Notes under the pieces: model-generated
The model's database searches: none
What the model was told of the DNA's origin: nothing
The model's input: the letters and a program-made list of their open reading frames with translations, nothing else
Shown here: piece by piece, positions 11,709-22,802 of the stretch
Layout of the letters: each line of letters begins with the position of its first letter
Position numbering within the stretch: the first letter of the stretch is position 1
Source: Polytrichum commune
Lineage: Eukaryota; Streptophyta; Polytrichopsida; Polytrichales; Polytrichaceae
NCBI GenBank assembly: GCA_950295325.1
Contig: OX485804.1
Coordinates: forward strand, 60,356,533-60,420,532
Length of the DNA stretch: 64,000 bases
Direction of reading: 5' to 3'
Position numbers and translations under genes: made by a program

Positions 11709-12205
11709 GGGTCACTTCACACACGAGCCAAGAGCCGTGACCATGAAATTGTGAGAGCCCCAAAGAAAGTGTTCAAAGGCCATGCCAAAATACCTCCAAA
11801 TTCATGTAGTGTGGTCATGGATCCTCAAGTGTAGTGTGAAGTCATATGTGACTGGGCCCTCAACCAAATGCTATTTCAATGATCCTATTCATGCGGGTCC
11901 TCACACATGATAAATCAGAACAAATCAACAGTTGTGAGCATTTGGAGTGCCGTGATTTCCCGGTTTTGTGTTAGGTCTACCTCCAAGAGGTGGTTTTTAA
12001 AAATAATCCAAATGACCATGAAACATGATCCATTTGATGTCATGTAGGAATCCATGTAGACTTTACATCCATCTTGCATTCACATACTCTGTTGGTCCCT
12101 CAAGCATAGTGTGAAGCGAACTTGGACCGGCTCCGCCTTTCCCACCAATGAGAGTGCTTGAAGTGTAATAGTCTCAGGCTCTCAGTCTCATGTGTGAAGT
12201 GGCCC
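11709..12205. mobile_element. MITE with TTA target duplication (PIF/Harbinger-like)
   Basis: 497 bp bounded by imperfect inverted repeats of about 33 bp: left GGGTCACTTCACACACGAGC, right (reverse complement) GGGCCACTTCACACATGAGA. TTA flanks both sides (11706-11708, 12206-12208). G-rich ends with a TTA duplication fit Tourist-like MITEs of the PIF/Harbinger class. No coding capacity is seen. Confidence 0.75.
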
Positions 12206-12208
12206 TTA

Positions 12209-13367
12209 CTAACTAAGAAACATTGACCTCTACACTGTATGTACCTACTCGTGACTCTATACACATTGGGTAGATATTTTATATTACTTATTCAAGTTAC
12301 TATAAGGTATATGGGTCTTAAAGGGTCACTTTTCTGACTAGCCCATTTCTCCTAGGATATAAAAACACTTGATAAGTATGAAATGGTTAGCAAGTAGCTG
12401 CTTACTCATAATATTCCGAGCATATATATATATATTCATTATCAAAGTGAAGATTTGAGTTTATTAAATGATCATATAGATCCCCATCCCCCCATTATTT
12501 AACTTGACTATTGAGCCATGTTTTAAGCACATAGTTCAATCTCTTTTAAACATATGTCTTTTTGGTTTCAATTCTTTGAGCCACATACCACTCAAAAAGA
12601 AAGGTGTTTGTTTACAATAAGTAATTGAATAAGGCACATCTACCTTAAGCCAACCTTACAACTTATCCTACAACTCTCCAATTTTATTTTTCTCCCTACA
12701 TGCTTCATGGAAACATGACTCCCTACACTCCATGTCGCGCACCTCTCTATAAGGAGTGCCCAAAACATCATGGGCACAAGAGGGACCCTGGAGTGACATC
12801 CGGGACTTATGATGCCATTGGTAAGAGGGCTCAAGTGATCCTAGTATGGGTGAGGGCCCCAGGCGTTGAAAACACCTCCCACCCACGGAGACTAGAAGTC
12901 AAGAGGGTAAGGCCATGAGCTATGAGTAGCTTATGATGTCCGGATTCTAGAATGCTCAAGAAAATCTCAATATCCGGAGATATGGCAAATTGAGTGGGGT
13001 GATGCCTAGGGACATCGCCCTGGGACAACAATGACCTGGGAGTGGCGCCTGGGATTGCCGAGGTTAGAACAACCATAACTTTGTCAATACTTGTCCGAAT
13101 GGGGCAAGTGAGGAGTCTATTGGCATATCTGCAAAGTGTAGATGTCAATGGAGTGGTTGCTTGATAGAAACAGAGATCACAAAACAAACTTATGAAGGTA
13201 TGAAGCTACTGGGGACTTCCAGCCCCAACGGCAAAGGGAAAATGTCTACTTGATCCCAACTCTTAGGAGAGAGACAAAAGTTTCTTGACAGTGGGGTAGG
13301 AGCCCTGCCCAAAGTCCTAGAGGCTTGTATGGGTGAGGCGGCATGGCCGGCCGAACCCACCCGAGGC
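12209..13367. other. Non-coding; LTR-like GC-richer block
   Basis: From about 12700 the composition becomes GC-richer, and phrases such as AACCATAACTTTGTCAATAC resemble plant LTR sequence. I found no matching ends or target duplication, so no element is called. The overlapping frames on both strands at 12640-13449 have no recognisable domain. Confidence 0.3.
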
Positions 13368-13375
13368 CGAACAAC

Positions 13376-13785
13376 CACGGGGAGGTCACCTCATTGTCAA
13401 GTTGACACCACGTGCGGACAAAGTTTGCTACCCCTATATTACATGCCATATATAATTTTAGAATTTATGATATTTTTTCTACATATACATAACCATTGAT
13501 AGTATCTTTTGTATATTTTTTTGAAATTTTTAGTCATCTTTATTTTTTTTACTAATTGTTTTAGTTCAATTTTGTGTCATTCTAGTTAGAAACAATATGT
13601 TTTATGAAAAAAACAAATCATCAAATTTAGTTACCACTTTTAACTATGTCATAGGTACTGTGTATATCTACTCATGAAAACAATTTGAAATTTTTTTGAC
13701 CCATTTTGGTGGTGCAACTTACCAAAAGAAGATTTTTTTTGGTCGCACGTGGTGTTCAACTTGACAATGGAGTGACCCCCCCGTG
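13376..13785. mobile_element. hAT-like MITE, intact copy
   Basis: 410 bp with long inverted repeats: left CACGGGGAGGTCACCTCATT, right (reverse complement) CACGGGGGGGTCACTCCATT. Both continue through TGTCAAGTTGA and CACGTGCG. It is flanked by the perfect 8-bp duplication CGAACAAC (13368-13375, 13786-13793). The 8-bp duplication fits the hAT superfamily. The interior is AT-rich and non-coding. A second copy is at 15230-16124. Confidence 0.85.
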
Positions 13786-13921
13786 CGAACAACATGGCCT
13801 CCACGGGTGTTGACCCAACGTGGGGGCAGAGTTGCCTAGTATGATTCGGGTTGTTATAGTGTTGCTCCGGCAACGTGATAATAAACTAAAGAGTGGACTT
13901 TCATGGATGGAAGTTCACATC

Positions 13922-14600
13922 TTACCAAACTAAGGGGAGAGTCCTGAATGCAAGTGCAGGAGGGTTGGCCACCCACCAATCATTTGCAATTGTGAAATTG
14001 TATGTATCCAAGTAAGTGCGAACATCGTCCTTAAGATGTTTAACTTCTCGCAAGAACGCTACAATGCAAACATCATCTTCAAAGTAAGGATGGTAAAATT
14101 CAAATAATGCTTCCACATAGTCTTCATTGTGGACATTCCATGCATGAATGGCATTGAGAGGAGATGAAATATTGAGAACTGGAAATCCTTCAAGAATATT
14201 TGTGATAATTGAATCAAATCTAAAAGCACATGACCACACCTAAAAATTAAAAATTAAATAAATAACACAATAATATAATATCAAATTGAAGAATGTAGTA
14301 AATATCAAATTGAATAATATATTAAATTCAAAGATAAGAAAAATTATGAGATGAATGAGCTTACATGTTTCACAATTTTTTTTCTCCACCATAATCATAT
14401 GTCCATTTGTGTCATTGTCCATAATAGTAGCAATGAAAATGTTCCTTGCCATTATTTTGACATCAGGAAATTTAATTTGTGATGAGGACACACCCGTATT
14501 CATCCCACTTAGTTGTTGTGCCAAATGTTGTGAATAACCAAGATATTGATTACATGTGTTTGGACCAATTACTTTCCTTGAGATTGGCGTTGACGGGTCT
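13922..14600 (-). pseudogene. Fragment of an unidentified intron-containing gene
   Basis: On the minus strand, residues from about 14600 to 14365 include IKFPDVKIMARNIFIATIMD and NDTNGHMIM. They are followed by a likely intron (GTAAGC at 14364, ending TTTTTAG at 14240). The frame resumes with VWSCAFRFDSIITNILEGFP and continues to WWVANPPALAFRTLPL. The exon ends at a plausible donor (TTTG|GTAAG). The reading frame does not carry across the intron cleanly, because an A8 run lies just upstream of the donor. I do not recognise the family. It adjoins MULE-like sequence on its right, so it may be another transposon or captured gene. Confidence 0.4.
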
Positions 14601-15502
14601 TGAGTTGTGGTGGAGGTCATTAATACACCTATTGTAACAAATGCAGCAATTGTGATGGCTACAAGCAAGCAATTTTTAGCGGATTATCTCTTGAAATCTC
14701 CATTGCAGGGTGAAGGGCATCATCTTGAAGGTGCTTCTTTGGAGGTTGTCATGGACAAATTCACCACATTGGCATCACCTACTTGTCAAAACTTTGTCTA
14801 TGGTTCCAACAATTTGTGAGAAGTGGAATGGGTGTCACGGACAATATAATGGCATTCAAAGACCACTATGGCTTCAAGTTTGCCCATGGTAGGAGGTACC
14901 CAAGGCAATCCAAAGATAAAGTGTTTGTATTCAAAATGTCAATGAACCTTTCATGTAATGGTGTCAACCTCGTGAAGTGGACGCATGTAGCAGGTGTTAT
15001 GGAAACTACTTGGATCATGTTCAACCATGTGAAAATACTCAAAGAATGGACGACTATTGCGTGTCATGTGTATGACAACAAATATTGCAAGGTGTTCATG
15101 ATAGCGTGTTGTAATATGCAATCAAAGGACATTGTAACTTAAACCTTGTTTTCAAGAAATCTCAATGCGGTGATAGTGGATAATGGTGTGCCTAATGTGA
15201 ATTTCTAAGGGATTCAAGGTAGACAATACCTCGGGGCGATCACACCCTTTTACGTTTCATAATCACGTGCGACAAAAGTTTGCTACCCTATACAATATGC
15301 CATAGATTATTTTAAAAATTATGATATTTTTCTACATATACATAACCATTGATAATATCTTGTTTATATTTTTAATTTTTTTAGTCATCTTCACTTTTTG
15401 TAGTAATTGTTTTAGTTCAATTTTGTATCATTCTAGTTAGAAACGGTATGGTTTATGAAAAAAAAAAATCTTCAAATTTGGTTTTTTTTTTTTTACTATG
15501 TA

Positions 15503-15982
15503 CAGTAGCCTCCCGCCTAAGTACGCAACTTGAACATGGGAGGATTTGCGTACTTAGCCGGTAGGTGCGCACTTTAGGGTTTAGGGTTCCTAATCGCTTG
15601 ATTCGGCTACAATGTCGAAGAAACCGAACGGGAAACGCCTCAATGAGTCCCAGCGATGTGAGATCATAGCGAAGCTGAGCAAGACGGATTCGAGTCACTT
15701 TATAAGCAAGTGGTTGATATAGAGGATCAGTTGCTCTGCTCCGAAGTTCGAGAAGAGGTTGAGGAAACATTCGATGATCTTAGAAAGTTGTTTGAATCGT
15801 TTCAAAGTAAGGTCCGGGTTGTCACCTTGAAAGCCAAATGCAAGAATCTTCAAAACTTGCGCCAAATGACAATCCATGACATGTTGAACTAAATAAACAT
15901 GAACCCTATTTTCCAGGAAAATAATGCGTATTTTACCGGGATGCGTACTTAAACGGGTGCGTACTTAGGCGGGAGGCTACTA
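15503..15982 (+). mobile_element. Non-autonomous pogo/Tigger-like element
   Basis: 480 bp with TIRs CAGTAGCCTCCCGCCTAAGT (left) and TAGTAGCCTCCCGCCTAAGT (right, reverse complement). They differ only at the terminal base and extend to TACGCA. TA flanks both sides (15501-15502, 15983-15984), as expected for the Tc1/mariner/pogo superfamily. Inside are the start and the end of a transposase gene, joined by an internal deletion. The other copy of the host MITE lacks this insertion at the matching place. Confidence 0.85.
15612..15892 (+). pseudogene. Deleted pogo-like transposase (N- and C-terminal remnants)
   Basis: ATG at 15612 opens MSKKPNGKRLNESQRCEIIA, the first helix of the CENP-B/pogo type helix-turn-helix. 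After 36 codons the frame meets TAG at 15720-15722. In another frame the sequence continues to TAA 15890-15892 with an acidic/leucine segment (LLCSEVREEVEETFDDLRKL), which fits the C-terminal tail of such a transposase. The DNA-binding second helix and the whole DDE core are missing, so no active protein can be made. Confidence 0.7.
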
Positions 15983-16321
15983 TAATTGTAATAGGTACCG
16001 TGTATATCTACTCATGAAAAAATATATATAAAATTTTGACCCATTTTGGTGATGCTTTATGTAAAAAATAGATTTTTTTTATTGCACGTGGCGTTCACCT
16101 TGACAATGAAGTGCACCCCCCAAGCCCAATACACAAGCCAATTGCAATGTTGTTTGCAAAATATATCAAAATGATGACATGGCTCTTCACATGGTTGGTC
16201 AAGAACAAACTTGTTTATTCCACAGGTCAACCAACTTGGATAAGGTGGTGCAAAATTACATGAAGCCACCATTGCAACTTGAACACAAACAAAATTGTAA
16301 GGATTACATCACCATAAAGGA

Positions 16322-18340
16322 TGTTGACGTCTTCTGCCCCTGGGCAAAACTTCATGGCATCAACCAATATTTTTGGATCTCCACATTTGGTAGCCGCTTT
16401 GAGTTTCAAAGATGCCGAATCATGACCTTTACCATCAGACCCCCCTTTCAACCATGTTCGGTAATTTGCAATTTGCATGAAGGCACGGATCATGTTGTCC
16501 ACTGTAACTTCATATAAACAAGTCATCTTGTCGCCGGACTGTTGGAGCCATTTGTTGTGTAGAGTCTCGGCAAGGTTGCATGTTGGCATTTCCACACGTT
16601 CTTTTATTGTCATATTCTATGAACAACACACAAATATGAGGATAACAAAAACATGAGAAATATATAACAATGGAAGAAAATTGAATTACATAAAACCTTT
16701 GAAGTTTACGTTTGATACACCATTTTCTGCCATGACATAATTCAAATATTCCCAAAAGAGAATTTGTGCTGCACCATCTTCAGATTGCATGTCACAACAC
16801 GCAATGGTTAACACTTTACAGTATCGACTGTCGTACATATGGCAAGTCATTGTCGTCCAGTCTTTCAAACGTTTGACATGGTTAAATATAATCCATGAAT
16901 TCTTCATATCCCCCCCGATTTGCATATTCTTCACAAGTTCCATACCACTACCTGGAAAGTCTACAAACATCTTGAAACAAACACTTTATCTTTTGATTGC
17001 CCTGGGAACCGACTTCCATGGACAAACTTAAAAGCAAAGTGGTTTTTAAGTGCCATAATACTATCCATAGTTCCTATTCCACTATGCAAAAAAACGCTTT
17101 GATCTAGATACAAAGTTACGATAATTTGGGGACGCAAGAGTGCTGAATTTGTCCATGACCACCTCTAAAGATGAACCAACCAAGTGATGGTTTTTGCCAC
17201 TAGTGGGAGATTTGAGAAGGTAATCGGCCAGAAATTGTTTGCTCGCTGCCATAACTATGGCTCAATTTTTTGCTGTGGATGTTTTCAATACTTCATTTAC
17301 AACGCACTGGTATGCCATATCCAATGATTCACGGCATGTGCCATTGGCCACAAGATGATCATGTACACTAAGATGAATGCAAGCCCTGAACATTCCAACA
17401 GATGTGGAGTGGATGTATATTATTCGAGCATGACACAAAGCAATGCATATATGTGTGGAACGACATACCTTACAATGCATAGTAGACGTAGTAGGGGAAA
17501 CATTACCCACAACAAATGGGAGAAGAATTGAACCAGCCCATTCAGTGGTGTTCCGGAGATTCCCATTGCGATGCATATAATCACAGTACTCATTAGGACA
17601 TTGGAGATGACCTGCACAAGTAAACCGCCAAAAGGATTATCTAAAATCATTTTGGATATTTGTGGTTTTTATGGTGCACCAAGGGTGACCGTCGCACATT
17701 TTGTCCATGTCGTCCATTAAGCGGTCATACGTACTTGGAACTCTAAGTGCCATAGGGGCCAAGAGAAACAAAATGTTGCTAATTAAATGAGATGGTAAGT
17801 ACTTGACATCATGAACATCTATATTGTTAAAATCAATGGATGCGATATTTGACTTTGATATTTTTCTTGACTTTGTAAGCTTCAAGGCATCAACGATATT
17901 CAACCCTATAGATAAAAGTGGAGGGTGTAGTAGAGGATATTGAGAAGGTGAGATCTAGGGAGCCAACCTCTTGTACATAATACCACATAGGGATTTGGCT
18001 ACATGTATAGGAAATTATGAAGGAGTGGAATTAACATTTTTAAATGGAAACGGCGATGTGTTTGAAAGATCAACAAATGCACAAATGTCATCTTCTGAAT
18101 CTGATAGCACAAACACATTGTCATCAGTGGGTTCTAATTTAACAGATACGACAGAGAGAATTTGAATTGTGGATGTACCGGATTCGTTTATCAATATGAC
18201 AGTTGAAGCTTGTATCTGAGAGTCAGAAAGACCTATCACTCTAAATGAACCAAGTCCTAAGATCCATATAAAACCAACCTCAATTATGTTTTTCTGAACC
18301 AAAATCGTTTTATACACCTCTCCATTTGTAGAATACATCT
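16322..18340 (-). pseudogene. MULE-like transposase remnant with GCM/WRKY-like finger
   Basis: Read on the minus strand from 18340. There is an acidic segment (VKLEPTDDNVFVLSDSEDDI) and then DVKYLPSHLISNILFLLAP and CDGHPWCTIKTTNIQNDF. A zinc-finger-like segment follows (HCKVC ... HLSVHDHLVANGTCRESLDM, with CxxC and HxxxHxH spacing as in GCM/WRKY folds), then AASKQFLADYLLKSP (17258-17214), SLEVVMDKFSTLASP, KDWTTMTCHMYDSRYCKVL and CDMQSED. A likely intron (GTAATTC ... TTCATAG, about 16686-16617) precedes PTCNLAETLHNKWLQQSGDK. Frame changes and stops occur, for example around 17140-17000. The mirror copy at 14607-16322 lies tail to tail with it. Classification as MULE is inferred from the finger and overall layout. 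I do not see a clean DDE triad. Confidence 0.5.
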
Positions 18341-19525
18341 CCTATTCTAAATACATGGTTCCTATCTGGAGGTTGAATCTCAAACTAAGCAAATCCTCCG
18401 AGACATCCACATGACCATCATCTTGAAGTGACAAAATGAAGGGAACAAAAGATCCATGAGCTCTAATGATAGCCATGAAGAACAAAGAATAGATGAACAA
18501 CACATCACAATAATATTGGATCAATGTCGCTTTTGTATTGAATGATGTACAATATAATAATGGATGGAAATAAAAACATGTGATACCATAGCATCTAATA
18601 ATACAGAAGGAGGCAGATTATAATAGTAGTCAGAGAATGTTTGCAAGGAAGGCATAGAATTCTAAAGCAGATTCTAAAAAATATCTCATTTGGAAACTAA
18701 GCCACAGGAAATTTGAACCCACAAAGGAGTTGTGTAATATAAGATTATCACATGGGAGAAATGCGGGCACAAATATTATGGAGAAAACGGCGTCAAATAG
18801 TAAAGAAGTCGCAAAGTTTTAAAATATGACTATGTGGGCTGGATGTAGATGCATGAACAATTAAATTTGGCCGGGAAAGTAAATAATTGGCCATTATAAA
18901 TAGAACGAAGTGGATGTGGAAGGTTGGGATATCAGAGAAAATTTGGCGGATATAATAAAAATAAAAGTAGAATGAAAGACGCGTTGAAATTACTCGGTTA
19001 TTGGATGCCAATTGCAACATGGATCATGATCGTAATATGCGCCAGGTTTAGGTGAGATATAAACACTAGAAGAATGTATAAAAGTGGAGTAGTAGAGGAC
19101 ATATCATAGACACCAATGATGGTAGAAGATGTAGAGAGAGCACTAGTGAGGCAGAAGAGAAGGCGTAGGAAAACTTTATATTTTACTTCTAAAAAAAAGA
19201 AGTTAAGATTGAGTGTAGGAAAGAAGAATGCAAGTTGGGAAGGGAAAAATATCCTTTTAAATACGATAGAAGGAACTGTGAAGACACTAGATTTTGATAC
19301 AATATTGACATTGGCGATGAAGGACGATGAAGGTGCAAAAAGCAAAGAGCATGCAGACGATCATATATCGGAGTCGGAAATGAAGACGAGTTCAAAAAAC
19401 AAAACAAACAAAAAGATAAGTTAGCTTCACTTTCATATAATTTGATAGTGCATTGAATGAACGTGAGGTAGAATATGGCATTTAAATACAAATTGTTGAA
19501 CAGTTTAAAATGATAAAAATGTTAC
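18341..19525. other. Non-coding region
   Basis: No gene supported. A plus-strand frame at 19116-19424 is very rich in Lys and Arg (KRRRRKTLYFTSKKKKLRLS) but matches no family I know and may be chance. Confidence 0.3.
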
Positions 19526-19529
19526 TGAA

Positions 19530-20490
19530 GTGAACCATGTACGTTAACGCACATGGTACGTAGGGCAAATAAGAGAGCTTGAAAGCTAGGAGGGAAAACC
19601 ATGTGCGTCTACGTACAGGGTTCTTCATTCTAACTTGTAATTTCTTTAAGTCGCTACTACATGCCCTACGCGTTAATGCACATGGTATATGACAATGACT
19701 TGGAGAGGTTAAAAATTAAGATGAAGAACCCTGTGCGTTGACGCACAGTGTATATGATAACGACTTAGGAAGTTATAAGTTAGGAGAAAACCCTGTATAT
19801 TGATGTATAATGTATGTGGTGGCGAATAAGAGAGCTTGAAAGTTAGGAGGGAAAACCTTATGCATTGACGCACAATGTATATGACAACGACTTAGGAAGG
19901 TTATAAGTTAGGAGAGAACCTTGTATATTGATGTATAATGTATGTGGTGGAGAGTAAGGGAGCTTGAAAGTTAGGAGGAAAAACATTGTGCGTTAACGCA
20001 CAGGGTATGTGCCAACGACTTGGAGAGCCGAAAAGTAAAACAAAATACCTAATTTATGAATTTGGAACAACGTATAAAAGGTTGGAGCAAGGAATTTGGC
20101 AAAAATGAGGTTAGAATGCAGAAAATAAAGAATATGTGTGCTGAAATACAATGAAATACATAGAAGAATGAGTAAGGGATCTGATTTCAAACAAAAATGA
20201 TATATAAGAAAATATTGTAGCTATGAAAATTTAGATAATATACAACATTTTTTTCCGGACATCATTTATATTATTTATAGGTTTTACAAGTTTTGGCAAA
20301 TCTACCAAATTCAAACTTTTCAAATATTTGATATGAACCATGTGCGTTAACGCACAGGGTCTGCGTTGGCAACTATCAAAACATATGTAGCCAAGCGAAT
20401 AGACCCTGTGCGTTAGTGCACAGGGTCTATGCGCGCAACTTTGCTAGGCCTCCAGCTGGGCACATAAATCCCGTGCATGAACACACAAGG
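19530..20490. repeat. Palindrome array: 22-bp GTTAAC-centred motif every ~65 bp
   Basis: Eleven copies of a perfect or near-perfect palindrome, consensus CCTGTGCGTTAACGCACAGG. Their centres are at about 19543, 19607, 19672, 19737, 19799, 19864, 19927 and 19992, then 20346, 20412 and 20477. Spacing is 62-66 bp, and the 354-bp gap between the blocks is about 5.5 periods. Spacers share GAGAGCTTGAAAGTTAGGAG and CAACGACTTGG. Copies 5 and 7 read TGTATATTGATGTATAATG, the pattern expected if the CpG-containing arms decayed by C-to-T change on both strands. No protein is encoded. Confidence 0.9.
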
Positions 20491-20569
20491 TCTGTCCTAG
20501 TTTTTAGGGTGAGCTGCCACCCTAATCATACAATATTTAAGCTACCAAAGTCACACTTTAGGATTTTAT

Positions 20570-20940
20570 TCCCTTTCTTTCTTTTGTTGGTGGTTATGTG
20601 TTATTTTTGTTGTTGTTGGTGCTACTATTGTTGTTTCTCTTGTATTGTTCTTGCTTATGTATTGCTACTACTTCTAGTCTTGTTGGTATTAGTGTTGGAG
20701 TTACTAGGTCTAGATACTAATATTTTATTGTTGTTGCTAGTGGTGTTGCTATTACTAGTAGTGCTATTATTACTGGTGTTGGTCTTCCTGGTTTAATTAC
20801 TAGTGTTGGTCTTACTGCTGATGCTGGTGCTGGTGTTACTGTTGTTCTTGTGCTAGAGCTGGTGTTGTTGTTGTTGCTCTATTTCTGGTGTTGGTGTTCT
20901 TCTTCTGCTGGTGTTGGTGTTGGAACTACAGTTGCTACAA
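20570..20940 (+). repeat. Degenerate TGY/TTG trinucleotide tract
   Basis: Runs of TGTTGT, GTTGCT, GTTACT and GGTGTTG fill this stretch. Translated on the plus strand they give a meaningless Leu/Val-rich frame. It is a decayed microsatellite directly before the pseudogene at 21.1 kb. Confidence 0.7.
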
Positions 20941-21591
20941 GTATTCTTCTTTTTCTACATCTTTTTCTTTTAAGCATATTCTCTTTTGCAATCTTTACAT
21001 TCAAATATTTATTGATATTTCTAAACCTTAGTTTATCAAAATGATTTCTAAAACTTACTTCATTGTTTGCATTTAGGACTAAACTATGGATATGGAGAAA
21101 ATTGTTCTTAATTCCACTCGTGATGAGTCCACAAAAAAATTCAATTCAAGATCGTCCATCCGTACAAGTTTATCATAATCAGAACACCTCATAATATCTT
21201 CATAATGAGAAAAAAAATTACATAAATCCTTCAATGATTTTGACTCCGATGAAGACAATGATGGTGATAATAAAACCTATCAAGAGAAAGTGTGGGAGCT
21301 TATGAACAAAACAAAGGTCAATTCTACTGCCACAATTTCTTCAATCCGTGCTGGACCTAAATCACGTTTGTTTGTATCTTGATGTCGCATGTTTCCTATG
21401 CTTATTGTGCGTCTTACTTTAAAGGGTGATAGTAGTAACTTGGAGGCTGATTTCTTCAACGATTATTGTGAATGGAGACCATGTATTTTATATTACCGTG
21501 TCAAGAAGATTGTGTACTACCCGGTAAGCATTGGCTTTTTTTTATGGTAGTATTTAAAATCTTTCTAGTACCTTCTCCTTCTCCTACATCA

Positions 21592-22802
21592 TTGTTGTAA
21601 ATTCCTCTCAATATTGTCCACCATACTTCAGAATAGTATAACTCTCAACCAACTTACTCCTTTCAAGTGAAACTTTGTACACTTATTGAGTACCTTACTA
21701 AAAGTTCACACACCAAAATTTAGTACAAATCAATTTTAAACCAAAAAATTATGCAGGATTTAGTAACTCTACCTTCCTAGCATGAATGTTGTGTTATAAT
21801 ATCTGGTTATTAAAACTCTCATAACTTCTAACCTTTAAGTCCAATCAACCTCAAATTTTGACACACAATAGATAGATAAGATCAAAAGGTAGTATCAAAT
21901 TACTGTAGCCATAGCTATAATACACTAAAAGATTCATATTTTCTAACATTGTTCTTTTAGTTGCCTTTGCTTCTAGTCCCTCTTCACTTCAACTCCTTAC
22001 AATGTTTTCTTCCTAAATACTGAAATTTTAAATTTTTACCTCAATACTTATATGTCATAAAAAACATTCTCTCAAATTTTCATATCAATCAAACACGCCA
22101 ATCATCCAATGAAACAATATAAATAATGTACTTGGTACAACCTATTCATTCTAAATTTTCACTCATACACCCTCAAGTATAGTAAAGCTTCCTAAACACT
22201 TCTCTATTTTAAAATGCTCAAAGTTCCTTCAAGTCTACACAAGTATCAACTCTAAATGCTAATTTTTTCCCACAATACCATTCTAATATCCTTTAAATAT
22301 TCTTCTATCTTACCCCCTTCGGCCAATAGGATACCCTTGAGGTAAGGACTTCTAGAACCCCTAAACGGCTAACTAATATGAGACCTTTGAATTAAAGTAC
22401 TCTAGAACCCTTATCCCGCTAGAAGTAAGAAAATTTTGGATTAAAGGCTTCTAGATTCCTTATCCCGCTAGAATTAGGAAAGTTTTGGGTTAAAGGCTTA
22501 TCCGGCAAACCAATAAAAAAGTTTGGGTTTAAGGCTTCTAAAACCTTTATCCAGCTAACTAATAGGAAACTTTAAGGTTAGGCCTTCTAAAACCCCTAGG
22601 TGATTAGGTAACGGCTATCTTTCATTTACATCATACAAGAATAAAATATTTTTCATATGAGATGGTAATCATAGATTTTTCGCTTCGAAAAATTATATTG
22701 ACCGCGTACATATTTAAAATTATAAGCGTTATGTCTTTGTGTATTCTATCATTTGGTACCCGGACCTGACGACATTCCAAGTTTGTTGACTGTAATACAC
22801 AA
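21592..22802. mobile_element. Candidate second-family LTR within the pseudogene intron
   Basis: The first intron of the methyltransferase-like pseudogene contains a 1211-bp block starting TTGTTGTAAATTCC and ending GTAATACACAA. Both sides carry CATCA (21587-21591 and 22803-22807). Like the three solo LTRs it holds a central minisatellite and a late ACCCGGAC...GACGACATTCC motif. The ends are TT/AA rather than TG/CA, so the boundary is uncertain. Confidence 0.4.
22340..22620 (+). repeat. ~50-bp minisatellite
   Basis: Six imperfect units built on CTTCTAGAACCCTTATCCCG, CTAGAATTAGGAAAG and TTTTGGGTTAAAGG, at about 22347, 22400, 22449, 22498, 22537 and 22586 (period 38-53 bp). Confidence 0.85.

Larger units (their letters stand above)
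15230..16124. mobile_element. hAT-like MITE, copy split by a pogo-like element
   Basis: The ends (CTCGGGGCGATCAC..., right reverse complement CTTGGGGGGTGCACTTCATT) and the interior match the intact copy at 13376-13785. The interior match runs TTTGCTACCC, ACATATACATAACCATTGAT and GTTTTAGTTCAATTTTGT. The flanks GACAATAC (15222-15229) and CCCAATAC (16125-16132) agree at 6 of 8 bases, an aged 8-bp duplication. After subtracting the 480-bp element and its duplicated TA, the MITE measures 413 bp, almost the same as the intact copy. Confidence 0.85.
14607..16322 (+). pseudogene. MULE-like transposase fragment, split by a MITE
   Basis: The plus-strand copy of the family also present in inverse orientation at 18340-16322. 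It reads SKQFLADYLLKSPLQGEGHH, SLEVVMDKFTTLASP, KEWTTIACHVYDNKYCKV and CNMQSKD up to 15229. It resumes at 16133 with TQANCNVVCKIY, MVGQEQTCLFHRSTNLDKV and LEHKQNCKDYIT. Removing the MITE at 15230-16124 brings the two halves together in a continuous family-like order, so the MITE landed in a pre-existing gene copy. Small frame changes (about 14815) and the missing start and end make it a pseudogene. The MULE assignment is inferred from the partner copy (GCM/WRKY-like finger) and from the SWIM-like fragment at 26.0-26.7 kb. Confidence 0.5.

Noticed and set aside
14240..14668. Membrane protein suggested by a hydrophobic C-terminal run
   Set aside because: The hydrophobic stretch (14240-14364) is translated intron; a donor and acceptor bracket it.
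13376..16124. LTR retrotransposon with the two similar AT-rich blocks as its LTRs
   Set aside because: Each block has its own long inverted ends and its own different 8-bp duplication, so they are two independent MITE insertions.
19530..20490. CRISPR-like array (palindromic repeat with regular spacers)
   Set aside because: The spacers are similar to each other, not unique, repeats are degenerate, and the setting is a plant nucleus without cas genes; it is a minisatellite.
20416..20796. Leu/Val-rich frame that looks like membrane helices
   Set aside because: It is a translation of a degenerate TGY trinucleotide tract.
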